This document shows positions 18,389 through 27,936 of a stretch of DNA of 64,000 bases, one piece after another. The notes beneath the pieces are model-generated. The model was not told the origin of the DNA. It saw nothing but the letters and a program-made list of their open reading frames with translations, and ran no database searches. The position numbers and the translations under genes were made by a program. Positions within the stretch are counted from its first letter, which is position 1. Each line of letters opens with the position of its first letter. Source of the stretch: Chloracidobacterium sp. N (lineage in GTDB: Bacteria; Acidobacteriota; Blastocatellia; Chloracidobacteriales; Chloracidobacteriaceae); assembly GCF_018304765.1 (NCBI RefSeq), contig NZ_CP072642.1:2509819-2573818 (forward strand), written 5' to 3'.

Positions 18389-19072
18389 TCAAGCCACGAC
18401 CGGCGTCAGTTGACCACGTTCCAACCGCCAGACCTGCTGACAGGTGGCGGCCAGCCGGCTGTCGTGCGTGACAAGCACCAGCGTCAGACCCTGGTCGCGC
18501 TGAAGTTCATGGAGCAGACCGAGAACGTCAGCCGCTGTCCGCTCATCGAGGTTGCCGGTTGGCTCGTCGGCCAGCAGCAGCGGCGGCGCATTGGCCAGCG
18601 CCCGCGCCAGCGCCACCCGCTGACTTTCCCCGCCGGAAAGCTCTGCCGGCAGGTGATGCTGGCGCTGCTCCAGACCGACGCGCTCCAGCAGCCGCCGGGC
18701 CCGCCGGCAGCTTTCATCCCATCTGACGCCGGCCATCCGCATCGGCAGGGCGACGTTTTCCAGGGCCGTGAACTCCGGCAGCAGGTGGTGGAACTGAAAG
18801 ACGAAGCCAATGCTCCGGTTCCGAAAGCGCGCGCGCTCCGTTGGCGACAGTTCCCACAGGGACGTGCCGCCAATGCGTACTTCACCGGCCGCTGGCGCAT
18901 CGAGGCCGCCCAGAACGTGCAGCAGCGTGGACTTTCCCACGCCCGACGCGCCCACAATGGCGGCCGCCGCTCTGCCTTCCACCGCCCACGACAGGTTTTC
19001 AAAAACCACGAGCGGCGGCTGTCCGGGCGACGCTGGCGGATAGCGGTAGGTCAGTTGGTGGACGGTGAGCAC
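18389..19072 (-). CDS. ABC transporter ATP-binding protein, LolD/MacB type
   Basis: 227 residues from a GTG at 19072. Walker A is GASGVGKSTLL, the signature motif LSGGESQRVALARAL, and Walker B LLLADEPTGNLD. The stretch IGFVFQFHHLLPEFTALENV is characteristic of the LolD/MacB/FtsE group, which energises lipoprotein release or mechanotransmission. No membrane partner (LolC/LolE) lies beside it here, so the specific system remains open. typA starts upstream on the same strand with a 60-bp gap. Confidence 0.85.
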   Translation of the reverse strand: MLTVHQLTYRYPPASPGQPPLVVFENLSWAVEGRAAAAIVGASGVGKSTLLHVLGGLDAPAAGEVRIGGTSLWELSPTERARFRNRSIGFVFQFHHLLPEFTALENVALPMRMAGVRWDESCRRARRLLERVGLEQRQHHLPAELSGGESQRVALARALANAPPLLLADEPTGNLDERTAADVLGLLHELQRDQGLTLVLVTHDSRLAATCQQVWRLERGQLTPVVA

Positions 19073-19132
19073 GGCTGACAGAACATGACGGCTGGACTCC
19101 GGCCGGGCCCGACACCGGGTAGGCGCTGCCGG

Positions 19133-20944
19133 TCATTCCTTGCGTTTGGGGCGCAGGTTGGATGCCAACACCCGCTTACGCAGACGAATGGACTTGGGCG
19201 TGACTTCAACCAGCTCATCCTCAGCAATGAACTCCAGGGCCTGTTCAAGCGAAAGCTCCCGCGCCGGCACGAGCCGGATGCCTTCATCGGCCGTCGAAGC
19301 CCGCATGTTGGTGAGCTTTTTCTCGCGGATGACGTTCACATCCAGGTCATTTTCACGGGAGTTCTCACCCACGATCATGCCCTCATAGACGGGCGTGCCG
19401 GGCTTGATGAACATTTCGCCGCGCTCCTGCAGGTTGTAGAGCGCATAGGCCGTCGCCTCGCCGGCGCGGTCGGCCACCAGGACGCCATTGAGCCGGGAAG
19501 GAATCGGCCCCAGCCAGGCGTCCCAGCGCAGAAACATCGTGTTGAGCAGGCCCGTGCCTTTCGTATCGGTGAGAAACTCGGAGCGGAACCCAATCAGTCC
19601 CCGCGAGGGCACTTCAAACTCCATGCGGACGCGGCCCGTGCCGTGGTTGATCATTTTGGTCATCACGCCACGCCGCCGGCCCATCGCCTCGGTGACGACG
19701 CCCACGAAGGTGTCGGGGCAGTCCACCACGGCCAGCTCAATCGGCTCCTTGAGGGTTCCCTGTTCGTGGCGCGTCACCACTTCCGGCTTGGAAACCTGAA
19801 TTTCATAGCCTTCGCGGCGCATCTGTTCGATGAGGATGGCAAGCTGCAACTCCCCGCGGCCCGTCACCTTGAAGGCATCGGGTGAGTCGGTGTCCTCGAC
19901 GCGGATGGAAACATTGCCCAGCAGTTCTTTTTCCAGCCGTTCCCGAATCTGGCGCGAGGTCACATACTTCCCCTCACGTCCGGCAAAGGGCGAGGTATTG
20001 ACGCCAAAGACCATCGAGATGGTGGGTTCGTCAATCTGAATGAGCGGCAGGGCCCTGGGCTGTTCGGCATCGGCAATGGTTTCACCGATGTTGATGTCGG
20101 GCACCCCGGCCACGGTGATGATGTCCCCCGCTCCGGCGCGCTCACATGGCACGCGCTTGAGGCCCTCAAAGGTGTAGAGCTGCGTGATGCGGTGCTTCTC
20201 GACCGAGCCATCCCGCTTGCACAGGCTGACCGCCTGCCCGGCCGTCAACTCACCGGCGACGATGCGGCCAATCCCCAGACGGCCCACATACTCGTCATAG
20301 CCGATGTTCGTCACCAGCACCTGCAGGGGGTCCTCCCGCCGGTCAATCGGCGCCGGGATGGTTTCAACAATCTGCTCAAACAGCACCCGCAGGTCAGAAG
20401 CGTCATCTTCCGGCCGCCGCTTGGCAATCCCATCGCGCCCAATCGTATAGACAATCGGAAACTCAATCTGTTCCTCGTTGGCGTCAAGGTCAATGAACAG
20501 GTCATAGACTTCGTTGACGACTTCCTGAATGCGCGCATCGGGGCGGTCAATCTTGTTGATGACGACAATGGCCTTGAGATTGAGTTCGAGGGCTTTGGAA
20601 AGCACATAGCGCGTCTGCGGCAGCGGCCCTTCCGAGGCATCCACGAGCAGGATGACGCCGTCCACCATTTTCAGAATGCGCTGCACCTCACCGCCAAAAT
20701 CAGCGTGTCCCGGCGTATCCACGATGTTGATTTTGACATCGCCATAACGCACGGCCGTGTTTTTGGCCATAATCGTGATGCCGCGTTCGCGTTCGAGGTC
20801 CAGGTTGTCCATGACGCGCTCGGCCACTTTTTCATTGGCGCGGAAGGTGCCTGACTGGCGCAGCATGGCATCCACCAGCGTGGTCTTTCCGTGGTCAACG
20901 TGGGCAATAATGGCGACATTACGCAGATCGGCGCGGGTTTTCAC
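19133..20944 (-). CDS. typA: GTP-binding translational GTPase TypA/BipA
   Basis: 603 residues from a GTG at 20944, which has GAGG eight bases upstream. Motifs: G1 AHVDHGKTT, switch ERGITIM, G3 [13 protein letters not shown]4 NKIDRPDAR. The domain V and C-terminal sequences ([27 protein letters not shown]) are specific to BipA. It binds ribosomes and helps 50S assembly and stress adaptation. Usual length. Confidence 0.97.
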   Translation of the reverse strand: MKTRADLRNVAIIAHVDHGKTTLVDAMLRQSGTFRANEKVAERVMDNLDLERERGITIMAKNTAVRYGDVKINIVDTPGHADFGGEVQRILKMVDGVILLVDASEGPLPQTRYVLSKALELNLKAIVVINKIDRPDARIQEVVNEVYDLFIDLDANEEQIEFPIVYTIGRDGIAKRRPEDDASDLRVLFEQIVETIPAPIDRREDPLQVLVTNIGYDEYVGRLGIGRIVAGELTAGQAVSLCKRDGSVEKHRITQLYTFEGLKRVPCERAGAGDIITVAGVPDINIGETIADAEQPRALPLIQIDEPTISMVFGVNTSPFAGREGKYVTSRQIRERLEKELLGNVSIRVEDTDSPDAFKVTGRGELQLAILIEQMRREGYEIQVSKPEVVTRHEQGTLKEPIELAVVDCPDTFVGVVTEAMGRRRGVMTKMINHGTGRVRMEFEVPSRGLIGFRSEFLTDTKGTGLLNTMFLRWDAWLGPIPSRLNGVLVADRAGEATAYALYNLQERGEMFIKPGTPVYEGMIVGENSRENDLDVNVIREKKLTNMRASTADEGIRLVPARELSLEQALEFIAEDELVEVTPKSIRLRKRVLASNLRPKRKE

Positions 20945-21184
20945 AGCATCTACCTCATCTCAGGCTTCAGCCGTCGGGCATCCGGCTGGAAAGTTCAAAA
21001 AAGGGCGTAGGCTAGCGCACTTCCACCGAAAACGGCTACCAGACTTTCCACGAAAGGCGCTGCCGGCAACGTCTGTCGCGCGAAGCCGGCTTGGTGACTT
21101 CCGTATCAGCGCGGTAGATTGTGCCCCTGTGGGTGGTGGGCGGGGCGGAGGGTTCAATACACCGGTTTGAGCGAGGCAGGACCA

Positions 21185-22363
21185 ATGACCGAACGCATTG
21201 CCGTGGCGATGTCAGGGGGCGTGGACAGTTCCACTGTGGCGGCCCTGCTGGCAGAGCAGGGGCACGACATCATCGGTTTCTCCATGCAGCTTTGGAACCA
21301 GCGCCGCATCAACGTGGATGCCGACGGCAATCCGCTGCCGTCCCGGTGCTGCTCCCTCGACGACCTCTACGATGCGCGGGCCGTGGCCGAGGCGCTGGGC
21401 ATTCCTTTCTACGTCCTCAACTTCGAGGATGACTTCGAGACCCGCGTGGTACGGCCGTTCGTCGTGAGCTACCTCAACGGCAACACGCCCAGTCCGTGTG
21501 TGGCCTGCAACAGCCGGATGAAGTTTGACACCCTCGTGGCGCTGGCCCGGGATGTCGGCGCGGCGAAAGTCGCCACCGGACACTACGCCCGCGTGCAGTT
21601 CAACACCACGACCGGACGCTGGGAACTGCGCAAGGGCCGCGATGCCCGCAAGGACCAGTCCTACTTCCTCTTTGAACTCACCCAGGAGCAGCTTGCCAGT
21701 GCGCTGTTTCCGCTGGGCGAACTGTCGAAGGCTGAAACGCGCGCCATTGCGCGCCGCCATGGTCTGCCGACCGCCGAAAAGGCCGAAAGCCAGGAAATCT
21801 GCTTCATTCCCGACGGCAACTATGCCCGGTTCATCGAACGCTATCTTGCGGAAGCCGGTGGTACGGTTGCCGGCGAGCCGCAGTCTCCGGTAGCGCCGCG
21901 GCTGGTTCAACTTGGATTGCGTCGCAACCTGCCGCAACCGGGCGAGATTGTCACCACGGACGGACGCGTGCTTGGACGGCACAACGGCATTCATCGCTAC
22001 ACCATCGGCCAGCGCCGCGGCCTTGGCGTCACGGCCGGCGACGGCCGCCCGCTCTACGTCGTCGGCCTCGACGCCGCCCGGGGGCAGGTCATCGTCGGGC
22101 CCGAAGAAGCCCTGCCGGGCAAAACCCTGATAGCCACGCGCGTCAACTGGATTGCCCTGCCGGAGCTGACGGCTCCCCGCCGCTGTGCCGCACGCATCCG
22201 CTACCGCCACGAAGAAGCGCCCGCGACGCTTCACCCGCTGCCCGACGGCAATGTGCAGGTGGTTTTCGACACTCCACAAAAGGCCATCACGCCGGGACAG
22301 GCCGTGGTGTTTTACGACGGTGAGCTGGTGCTGGGCGGCGGCTGGATCACTGCACAAGACTGA
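21185..22363 (+). CDS. mnmA: tRNA-specific 2-thiouridylase MnmA
   Basis: 392 residues from the ATG at 21185; the upstream open extension to 21119 is not family-like. The PP-loop is [14 protein letters not shown]. The two catalytic cysteines are in SPCVACN and [11 protein letters not shown]. It thiolates U34 of Lys, Glu and Gln tRNAs. In the Thermus type MnmA there is no TusE-dependent loop difference that I can judge here. Confidence 0.96.
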   Translation: MTERIAVAMSGGVDSSTVAALLAEQGHDIIGFSMQLWNQRRINVDADGNPLPSRCCSLDDLYDARAVAEALGIPFYVLNFEDDFETRVVRPFVVSYLNGNTPSPCVACNSRMKFDTLVALARDVGAAKVATGHYARVQFNTTTGRWELRKGRDARKDQSYFLFELTQEQLASALFPLGELSKAETRAIARRHGLPTAEKAESQEICFIPDGNYARFIERYLAEAGGTVAGEPQSPVAPRLVQLGLRRNLPQPGEIVTTDGRVLGRHNGIHRYTIGQRRGLGVTAGDGRPLYVVGLDAARGQVIVGPEEALPGKTLIATRVNWIALPELTAPRRCAARIRYRHEEAPATLHPLPDGNVQVVFDTPQKAITPGQAVVFYDGELVLGGGWITAQD

Positions 22364-22523
22364 AACACCTGCGCTGCCGGGCAGAGGTTTCAGGGACAAC
22401 CGCGCCACGGATGGACGAAGACCCGGAAAAACCTTTCAGAGTGTAAGATTTTTGTTGCCTGGCGGGAGACGGCTGTTGCAGAGTCAGAAATCTTCAACGA
22501 CGCATAGGTTTCAAACAAGCGCC

Positions 22524-22976
22524 ATGGCAACGACCTCGACAACCTGTGTCTGGCTGCACGGCGACGGGCTGTCTCCCTATGATGCTGCGTTGCAGGCCTA
22601 TCCGGCCGCGCCGGTCATTTTTGTCTTTGATGAACCGCTGCTGACGGAAGGCTATCACCTGACGTTCAAGCGGCTGTTTTTCATCTACGAGTGCATCGTG
22701 GACCTGTACGAACGCATCCCGAATCCGGTCAAGGAACTGCGGCGCGGAAACGTCGTCGAGGAGGTGCTCGACTTCTGCCGGACGCACAGGGCCACGCATC
22801 TGGCCGTCACAGAGACCTATGCCCCACGGTATCGGGAGTTCGTGCGCCTGTTTGAGCAGCAGGGATTGAACGTGCAACAGTTTCCAAAACCCAAACTCGT
22901 GCCGTATAGTGGGATTGCGCCCAAACGCTTCATGTCTTTCTGGAAGAACATCGAGCGGGCGGCCTTTCGTGACTGA
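22524..22976 (+). CDS. Small protein resembling the N-terminal alpha/beta domain of DNA photolyases
   Basis: 150 residues from the ATG at 22524. The start CVWLHGDGLSPYDAALQAYP and VIFVFDE resembles the antenna-binding domain of photolyase/cryptochromes (WxRxDLRxxDNxAL). A central pair of helices (FKRLFFIYECIVDLYERIP) and a VLDFCRTHRATHLAVTETYAPRYREF segment correspond to the domain's Rossmann-like layout. There is no FAD-binding half, and the length is about a third of a photolyase. It is either a stand-alone domain, as known in some cyanobacteria, or a relic; the reading frame is intact. Confidence 0.6.
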   Translation: MATTSTTCVWLHGDGLSPYDAALQAYPAAPVIFVFDEPLLTEGYHLTFKRLFFIYECIVDLYERIPNPVKELRRGNVVEEVLDFCRTHRATHLAVTETYAPRYREFVRLFEQQGLNVQQFPKPKLVPYSGIAPKRFMSFWKNIERAAFRD

Positions 22977-23027
22977 AGCCATTGTGATGTGCCCGCGTGC
23001 CATCTTCATTCTGACTCCTGGTTGACC

Positions 23028-23912
23028 ATGCCTCTCGCACGCCTTCTTCACCGCACCACGGCCAAGCATCCGCGCAGCCTCAAGCAACGGGATGCACTCA
23101 TCGAACTGACGGCTGACCTCATTGAGCGGGCCAACCTGGAAGTCAAGGAAACCTACCGTTTTCAGATTGACCGGCAGGACATCGTGATTCCCAATCTGCC
23201 GGATGATTTTCACGGATTCACGATTGCCCAGCTTTCGGACATCCACCACAGCCCGTACCTCTCGCTGGAGCACCTGACTGAAGCCGTGACGGAAACCAAT
23301 GCGCTGCGCCCGGATGTCATCGTCCTGACGGGAGACTACGTCACGCACACGGCGCGCTATGTCGAGCCGTGTGCTGAGTGTCTGGGCGGGCTGCGGGCAC
23401 GTTTCGGCGTCTTCGCCGTTCTGGGCAACCACGATGTCTGGGTTGGAGCCTCTGCCGTCACCCAGGCTTTCGAGCGGCACGGCATCCCGGTACTGCACAA
23501 CACCAACCTTCCGCTCTACATCGGTGGACGGTTCATTTACCTGTGCGGCCTCGGCGATACGACGACACGCAACCACGACCTCGTTGCGGCCCTCAAGGGC
23601 ACCCGCCGCCGGGACGTGCGCATCCTGCTTTCACACAATCCCAACATCATCAAGGAAGCTTCACTCGCCGAGTGTGATCTTGTGCTGTCGGGACATACGC
23701 ACGGCGGGCAGGTCAAGCTGCCGGTCATTGGTGCCCCGATTTCCTACAACCGCCACGGCAAGCAGTACACCCGTGGCTGGGCGCAGATGAAAAAGACCCA
23801 GATTTATGTCAACCGTGGGCTGGGAACAATCTTTCTGCCGATTCGCTATCAGTGCCCACCGGAAATTTCCCTGCTGCGGCTTCTTCGGACGCCTGACCAA
23901 AGACCAACCTGA
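23028..23912 (+). CDS. Calcineurin-like metallophosphoesterase (YaeI/LpxG-like)
   Basis: 294 residues from the ATG at 23028. The metal-binding motifs are all present: QLSDIHHSP, VLTGDYV, VLGNHDVW, LLSHNP and LSGHTHGGQ. The closest relatives by layout are YaeI phosphodiesterases and LpxG-type UDP-diacylglucosamine pyrophosphatases, but there is no clear N-terminal membrane helix. Substrate uncertain. The next gene starts 10 bp after its stop. Confidence 0.85.
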   Translation: MPLARLLHRTTAKHPRSLKQRDALIELTADLIERANLEVKETYRFQIDRQDIVIPNLPDDFHGFTIAQLSDIHHSPYLSLEHLTEAVTETNALRPDVIVLTGDYVTHTARYVEPCAECLGGLRARFGVFAVLGNHDVWVGASAVTQAFERHGIPVLHNTNLPLYIGGRFIYLCGLGDTTTRNHDLVAALKGTRRRDVRILLSHNPNIIKEASLAECDLVLSGHTHGGQVKLPVIGAPISYNRHGKQYTRGWAQMKKTQIYVNRGLGTIFLPIRYQCPPEISLLRLLRTPDQRPT

Positions 23913-23921
23913 ACCAACTCC

Positions 23922-24641
23922 ATGACGCACGGACGACCACGACAACGCGGCGCCGAGCGGGGAAGCGGATTTCAGGAAGCGATCAACCATACCAACGAAG
24001 CGTATGAGAAACTCGGACGGGCGTGCATTACACGCAAAGCCATTCCGGGAAAATACGTTGTGCCCATCGGTATCCGTCGCCGGGGGCTGGCAGTGCCGCT
24101 TCCTCCCTCGCTTGCGCCCCTGAAAACCGGGGATGCCCTCACCACCACGGCATTTCGGCAGGCGCTGGCCGCCGGCCGGGAAGGCGACCCGCGCGCGTTC
24201 ATCCCGGAATCGCGCGGCGAACCGGATTACGGCGGGGTTGTGGCCCCGCACGGACGGGGCATCTTCTACGATGCCAAGACCACCAGGCGCGACCTGCTGG
24301 ACTTCGACAACCTGCACCCCCACCAGGTGACATTTCTGGAAAGAATGGCCGCCTGTGGGGCCATTGCCGGGTTTCTCGTCGAGTTCGCCAAACACGGAGC
24401 GGTTTTTTTCATCCCCATTCAGATGGTCACGCTCTTTCGCGCCGCCCGTCGCCGCAAGAGCATTCCCTACCACGTCTGCGCCGCGCACCTCACACCGGTC
24501 CGGGCCGGGCGCGGATTGGTCATTTACGACTACCTGCCAGCCATCGAGCAGCAGGAACAGCGGTATGGGCCGGACTACGCCTGCCTGTGCTCCAGCATCA
24601 AAGGTGCGACACCCTCCCTGACAGCCCCAAGGCACGAGTGA
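23922..24641 (+). CDS. RecU-like Holliday junction resolvase
   Basis: 239 residues. RecU-type signatures can be followed through the chain: RGSGFQEAINHTNEAYEKLG at the start; ACITRKAIPGKYVV; the nuclease core DYGGVVAPHGRGIFYDAKTT giving D...DxK; and LHPHQVTFLERMAACGAIAGFLVEF. RecU resolves Holliday junctions and is best known from Firmicutes, where RuvC is lacking. A C-terminal tail of ~20 residues after CLCSSIKG is unlike the family. Confidence 0.75.
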   Translation: MTHGRPRQRGAERGSGFQEAINHTNEAYEKLGRACITRKAIPGKYVVPIGIRRRGLAVPLPPSLAPLKTGDALTTTAFRQALAAGREGDPRAFIPESRGEPDYGGVVAPHGRGIFYDAKTTRRDLLDFDNLHPHQVTFLERMAACGAIAGFLVEFAKHGAVFFIPIQMVTLFRAARRRKSIPYHVCAAHLTPVRAGRGLVIYDYLPAIEQQEQRYGPDYACLCSSIKGATPSLTAPRHE

Positions 24642-24689
24642 TGACCCCGCACCAGTTCCCCGCCTGCCGGAAAAGCGAAGCTAAAGCCG

Positions 24690-25067
24690 ATGCCGAAGCC
24701 ACTCATCCTCATTGCCGACGACGAAGAAATGCTGTGCGAGCTGTATGCCGAACTGCTTCAGCCGCACTATGAGATTGTTCTGGCGCACAATGGCACAAAA
24801 GCCAGGGAGAAAGCTCTTTCCACGCCGGGTCTGTGCGGCATCCTGATGGATGTCCAGATGCCCGGCATGAACGGCCTGCAGGTTGCCAGGGAAGTTCTCG
24901 TCAAACGTCCCGAAGTGCGGATCATCATCATGTCCGGCACGGACGTGACCTACCGCGTACGGCAGATGTTTGCCTCTGAACAGGTGGCTTTTCTCGTCAA
25001 GCCCTTTGAGCTGGAAGCTCTGCTGTCGCTGGTAAAACAGCATTTCAACCCGCCGGTCCCGGAGTAA
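24690..25067 (+). CDS. Single-domain response regulator (CheY-like)
   Basis: 125 residues, receiver domain only. The acidic pocket is ADDEE (residues 9-13), the phosphorylation site is the Asp in LMDVQMPGMNG, the switch Thr is in IMSGTD and the Lys in LVKPF. There is no output domain, so it must act by protein-protein contact. The cognate kinase is not adjacent. Convergent with the unknown gene downstream, 18 bp apart. Confidence 0.92.
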   Translation: MPKPLILIADDEEMLCELYAELLQPHYEIVLAHNGTKAREKALSTPGLCGILMDVQMPGMNGLQVAREVLVKRPEVRIIIMSGTDVTYRVRQMFASEQVAFLVKPFELEALLSLVKQHFNPPVPE

Positions 25068-25085
25068 ACCGGAGTAAAACCATGC

Positions 25086-25910
25086 TCAGCGGTCAAACCC
25101 CACAATCAGCTCCGGCATTTCGGCGGCCAGAATCCGTTTGACCAGCGAGAACTTGTGTTCCTGCCACCGCTGCTGGAACACCTTGACGGTCGGTGCTTCC
25201 GGCGTGGCGTAGGTGGGATCAAATAATGGATTGCTGCCGCCAAAGGACAGCCCATCGCCAGCGCGCCGGATGTAGCCGCCACCCACCGTAAAAAACTCGA
25301 CGATGAGTTCATCAGCCTTTTCACCCAACTGGTTTTCGATGAGCTGGCGCAGGCGTCCCAGGGCCGGCGTGGTTTCTGTCGTCTGACTCGGCAGCACAAC
25401 CAGAAACAGGTGATCAGCCAGAATGACCAGGAGAAACCGCAGGGTGGCTTCGCCGGGATGAGTCTTCATAAGCCGGAGCAACGCCTGCCGGTCATCGGGC
25501 GGCAGCGAGGGGAAATCCTCCATGGCCTTGTCCACGTCGAGACGGAACATTTCCGTGCCATCGAGGTGTTTCTCCACCTGGTCGCGCTTCATCACCTGCA
25601 CGGTGTTGCCCTCGGCCCCATAGCTCTGCGACAGGTCAAACATCATGCTGTGCAGGTTGGACAGAACGCCGGGAAAGCTCAGCAACAGGTCGCGCTGGCG
25701 GATGTTGGGCATGGCGCTCTCGAACATCGTCCGCAGGACCATCGTTTCGCGCACAACGTCGCGCAGATCGCCCCGGCGCAACAGCGTACCGACCTTGAGA
25801 AACGACATCGGATCGTCGAGACGCTTGCCCAGGAAATCCACGTAGAAGCGATTGAACAGCTCAATATCCGCTTCGGTAAGAGGTGAGTCACTGGCCTGAC
25901 GGTGTTCCAT
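25086..25910 (-). CDS. Uncharacterised protein
   Basis: 274 residues, no signal peptide and no membrane helix except a short hydrophobic patch (LRFLLVILADHLFLVVLPS). The N-terminal part is mostly helical and acidic, with FLGKRLDDPMSFLKVGTLLRRGDL; the C-terminal part contains GGGYIRRAGDGLSFGG and ends with basic helix residues. I do not recognise a family. Codon use is like its neighbours, so the frame is probably real. Confidence 0.55.
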   Translation of the reverse strand: MEHRQASDSPLTEADIELFNRFYVDFLGKRLDDPMSFLKVGTLLRRGDLRDVVRETMVLRTMFESAMPNIRQRDLLLSFPGVLSNLHSMMFDLSQSYGAEGNTVQVMKRDQVEKHLDGTEMFRLDVDKAMEDFPSLPPDDRQALLRLMKTHPGEATLRFLLVILADHLFLVVLPSQTTETTPALGRLRQLIENQLGEKADELIVEFFTVGGGYIRRAGDGLSFGGSNPLFDPTYATPEAPTVKVFQQRWQEHKFSLVKRILAAEMPELIVGFDR

Positions 25911-26077
25911 AGTGAATCTGGTCGTACTTCAGGACATTGCCCTTTGAAAGCCGGGGCCTGCCGAAGAAAATGTGCAACCACACGATAAAAACAGCGTGAA
26001 GATAGGAACATCATGGTAATCATCCACTCCGGGAGTGTCCATACGGGATGTGGTGGCATCAGCGACACAGCAGCGTG

Positions 26078-27094
26078 ATGTATCGGCGCTGGACTCCACA
26101 CGGGTGGAGTCTCCTGCTTGCTGTGTGTCTGACCGGAATGTGTCTGACTGGAACGGCGTGGGCGCAGGAAAGCCGACGGCCCTTCGCCGAAGATGAAGAG
26201 GCGCAGACCCGCCTTCAGCGCGGGATTTCACTGTATCAGCAAAATCAGTATGCAGCGGCGCTGGAAGTGCTCGAACCGCTCGTCGTTCACCATCCTGAAC
26301 AGGCGGTCGCCTATCGAATGCTCGGTTTGTGCTACCTGCAACTCAAGCAGTACCAGCCGGCCGCGACGGCGCTCCGCAAGGCGATTGAACTGACACGTGC
26401 CCAGGAAAAACGGGAGGATGCCGTTGCCCGCCTGGCACTGGGCAGGGCGCTGTTTCTGGCCGGAGACCCGGCAGCCGCCCTCCCCGAACTGGAATACGCG
26501 GCGCAGCGCCCCGAAGCCGACGCCGCAACCCTGACGCTGCTGGGCTATGCCTACTACCGGCAGGGCAACGAAGCCGCCGCACGGAAAACCCTGCTCCAGT
26601 CCGTGGCGCGGGACGAGCGGCAGGCCGAGGCGTGGCGGCTGCTGGCCGAACTTGATGTTCAGGCGGTCACGGCGACCCCGGACGACCCGGCCGCCGTCAA
26701 ACGCGCTCAATCCAGTATCGAGAAAGCCAACCGTTTCGAGCCGGCCGTCGCAACCGGACTGCGTGGGCGACTGCTCGTGGCCCAGCGCCAGTTTGCCAGG
26801 GCCATCCCGGAACTCGACCGCGCCCTGATGACCCAACCTGATGATGCGGCGCTCGTGTTTGCTCTGGGGCTGGCGCTGTCCCGCGAGGGGCAGCTTGAGC
26901 GCGCCACAACCACACTGACCAGGGCGACTTCCCTGTTGCCGCAGGAAGCCGGCGTCTGGCGGGAGTTGGGTTACGTCCACGAACGTGCCGGGCGTACCGA
27001 AGCGGCCATTGCCGCCTATGAAAAGGCCGCAGCGCTGACCAACGGCCAGGATGCCTTCGTCACGCGCGCCTTGGAGCGGCTCAAAACGCCTTGA
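26078..27094 (+). CDS. Periplasmic tetratricopeptide-repeat protein
   Basis: 338 residues from the ATG at 26078 (an ATG at 26048 adds ten). A signal peptide ending TAWAQ is followed by about eight TPR units, for example RLQRGISLYQQNQYAAALEVLEPL, recorded here in shortened form, and AVAYRMLGLCYLQLKQYQPA. Each has the usual small and aromatic positions. It ends with AIAAYEKAAALTNGQDA. A scaffold for an envelope complex is the natural guess. Convergent with the HEAT-repeat gene five bases later. Confidence 0.8.
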   Translation: MYRRWTPHGWSLLLAVCLTGMCLTGTAWAQESRRPFAEDEEAQTRLQRGISLYQQNQYAAALEVLEPLVVHHPEQAVAYRMLGLCYLQLKQYQPAATALRKAIELTRAQEKREDAVARLALGRALFLAGDPAAALPELEYAAQRPEADAATLTLLGYAYYRQGNEAAARKTLLQSVARDERQAEAWRLLAELDVQAVTATPDDPAAVKRAQSSIEKANRFEPAVATGLRGRLLVAQRQFARAIPELDRALMTQPDDAALVFALGLALSREGQLERATTTLTRATSLLPQEAGVWRELGYVHERAGRTEAAIAAYEKAAALTNGQDAFVTRALERLKTP

Positions 27095-27099
27095 ACCGC

Positions 27100-27714
27100 T
27101 TATGCCTCCTCGCCGGGCGAGCCATTCCAGATCAGGCGGAGGGCTTCCAGGGCATCGGCGCGCACCAGCTCGTTGTCATCTTTCACCACCGCCCGCCGCA
27201 GCGGACGGATGGCTTTCGGATGCCGGATGCGGCCCAGTGAACGGGCCGCGCCGGCGCGCACGAGGTAATCCACATCACCGGCCAGCAGGGGAATCAAAGC
27301 ATCCACGGCGCGCACGTCTTCCAGCTCCCCAAGGGCAACAGCGGCGGCATAGCGTACCCAGTGGTGGTCATCGCCCAGCATAGCCAGCATCGTCTCAAAG
27401 TTCGGCTTGTGGCGCAGCCGTCCGAGCGCCAGCGTGACTGAACTCCGCACCAGTGGATCAGCATGTTGCAGGTCAGGCAACAATGCCTGGGCCGTCGTTT
27501 CGTCGCCCAGTTCGCCAATGGCATCAGCCACAGCCACCCGCACCCACCAGTCCGGGTCCTGCAAAAGCGGCAGAAGTTTTGGCAGGGCAGATACTTCTCT
27601 TTGCAACCGCAACGCTTCCACCGCATGCAGGCGAACTTGGGCAGACGCATCCGACAGTTGCTCGATAAGCAACTCCACAGATGGAGACGAGGAAGAATCG
27701 GTGGCGTGACTCAT
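27100..27714 (-). CDS. HEAT-repeat / PBS-lyase-like repeat protein
   Basis: 204 residues of HEAT-type alpha repeats, five to six units of about 31 residues: DASAQVRLHAVEALRLQ, DPDWWVRVAVADAIGELGD, ADPLVRSSVTLALGRLR, DHHWVRYAAAVALGELED, DVDYLVRAGAARSLGRI. Such proteins act as scaffolds; in cyanobacteria some are phycobilin lyases (CpcE type), but bilins are not expected here. No catalytic residues can be named. Confidence 0.82.
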   Translation of the reverse strand: MSHATDSSSSPSVELLIEQLSDASAQVRLHAVEALRLQREVSALPKLLPLLQDPDWWVRVAVADAIGELGDETTAQALLPDLQHADPLVRSSVTLALGRLRHKPNFETMLAMLGDDHHWVRYAAAVALGELEDVRAVDALIPLLAGDVDYLVRAGAARSLGRIRHPKAIRPLRRAVVKDDNELVRADALEALRLIWNGSPGEEA

Positions 27715-27716
27715 AC

Positions 27717-27764
27717 AGGCGATGACCGTTACAGGCTATGACCGTCCGAGGCGATGGCGACCGG
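27717..27764. repeat. Imperfect 16-bp tandem repeat, three units
   Basis: AGGCGATGACCGTTAC, AGGCTATGACCGTCCG and AGGCGATGGCGACCGG follow one another directly upstream of the HEAT-repeat start at 27714. The last unit is more divergent. It lies where the promoter or leader of that gene should be. Confidence 0.5.
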
Positions 27765-27936
27765 TCCAACCGGACTGATAGCCGCATCGGCAATTCATGG
27801 TGTGTTGACGTTCGCAGAAAGCAAAACTTACACTTTATGCTGCTTTGTGAACAAGCACCCGCCGCCTGCCGGCGACCGCACCAGAGCCAACCACCCGCAG
27901 CTCTTTATTCGCTGTGAAATCTTCTGACAAAGCCAC

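Noticed and set aside
22364-22523. Possible riboswitch between mnmA and the photolyase-like gene
   Set aside because: Some imperfect pairing only; no recognised aptamer core.
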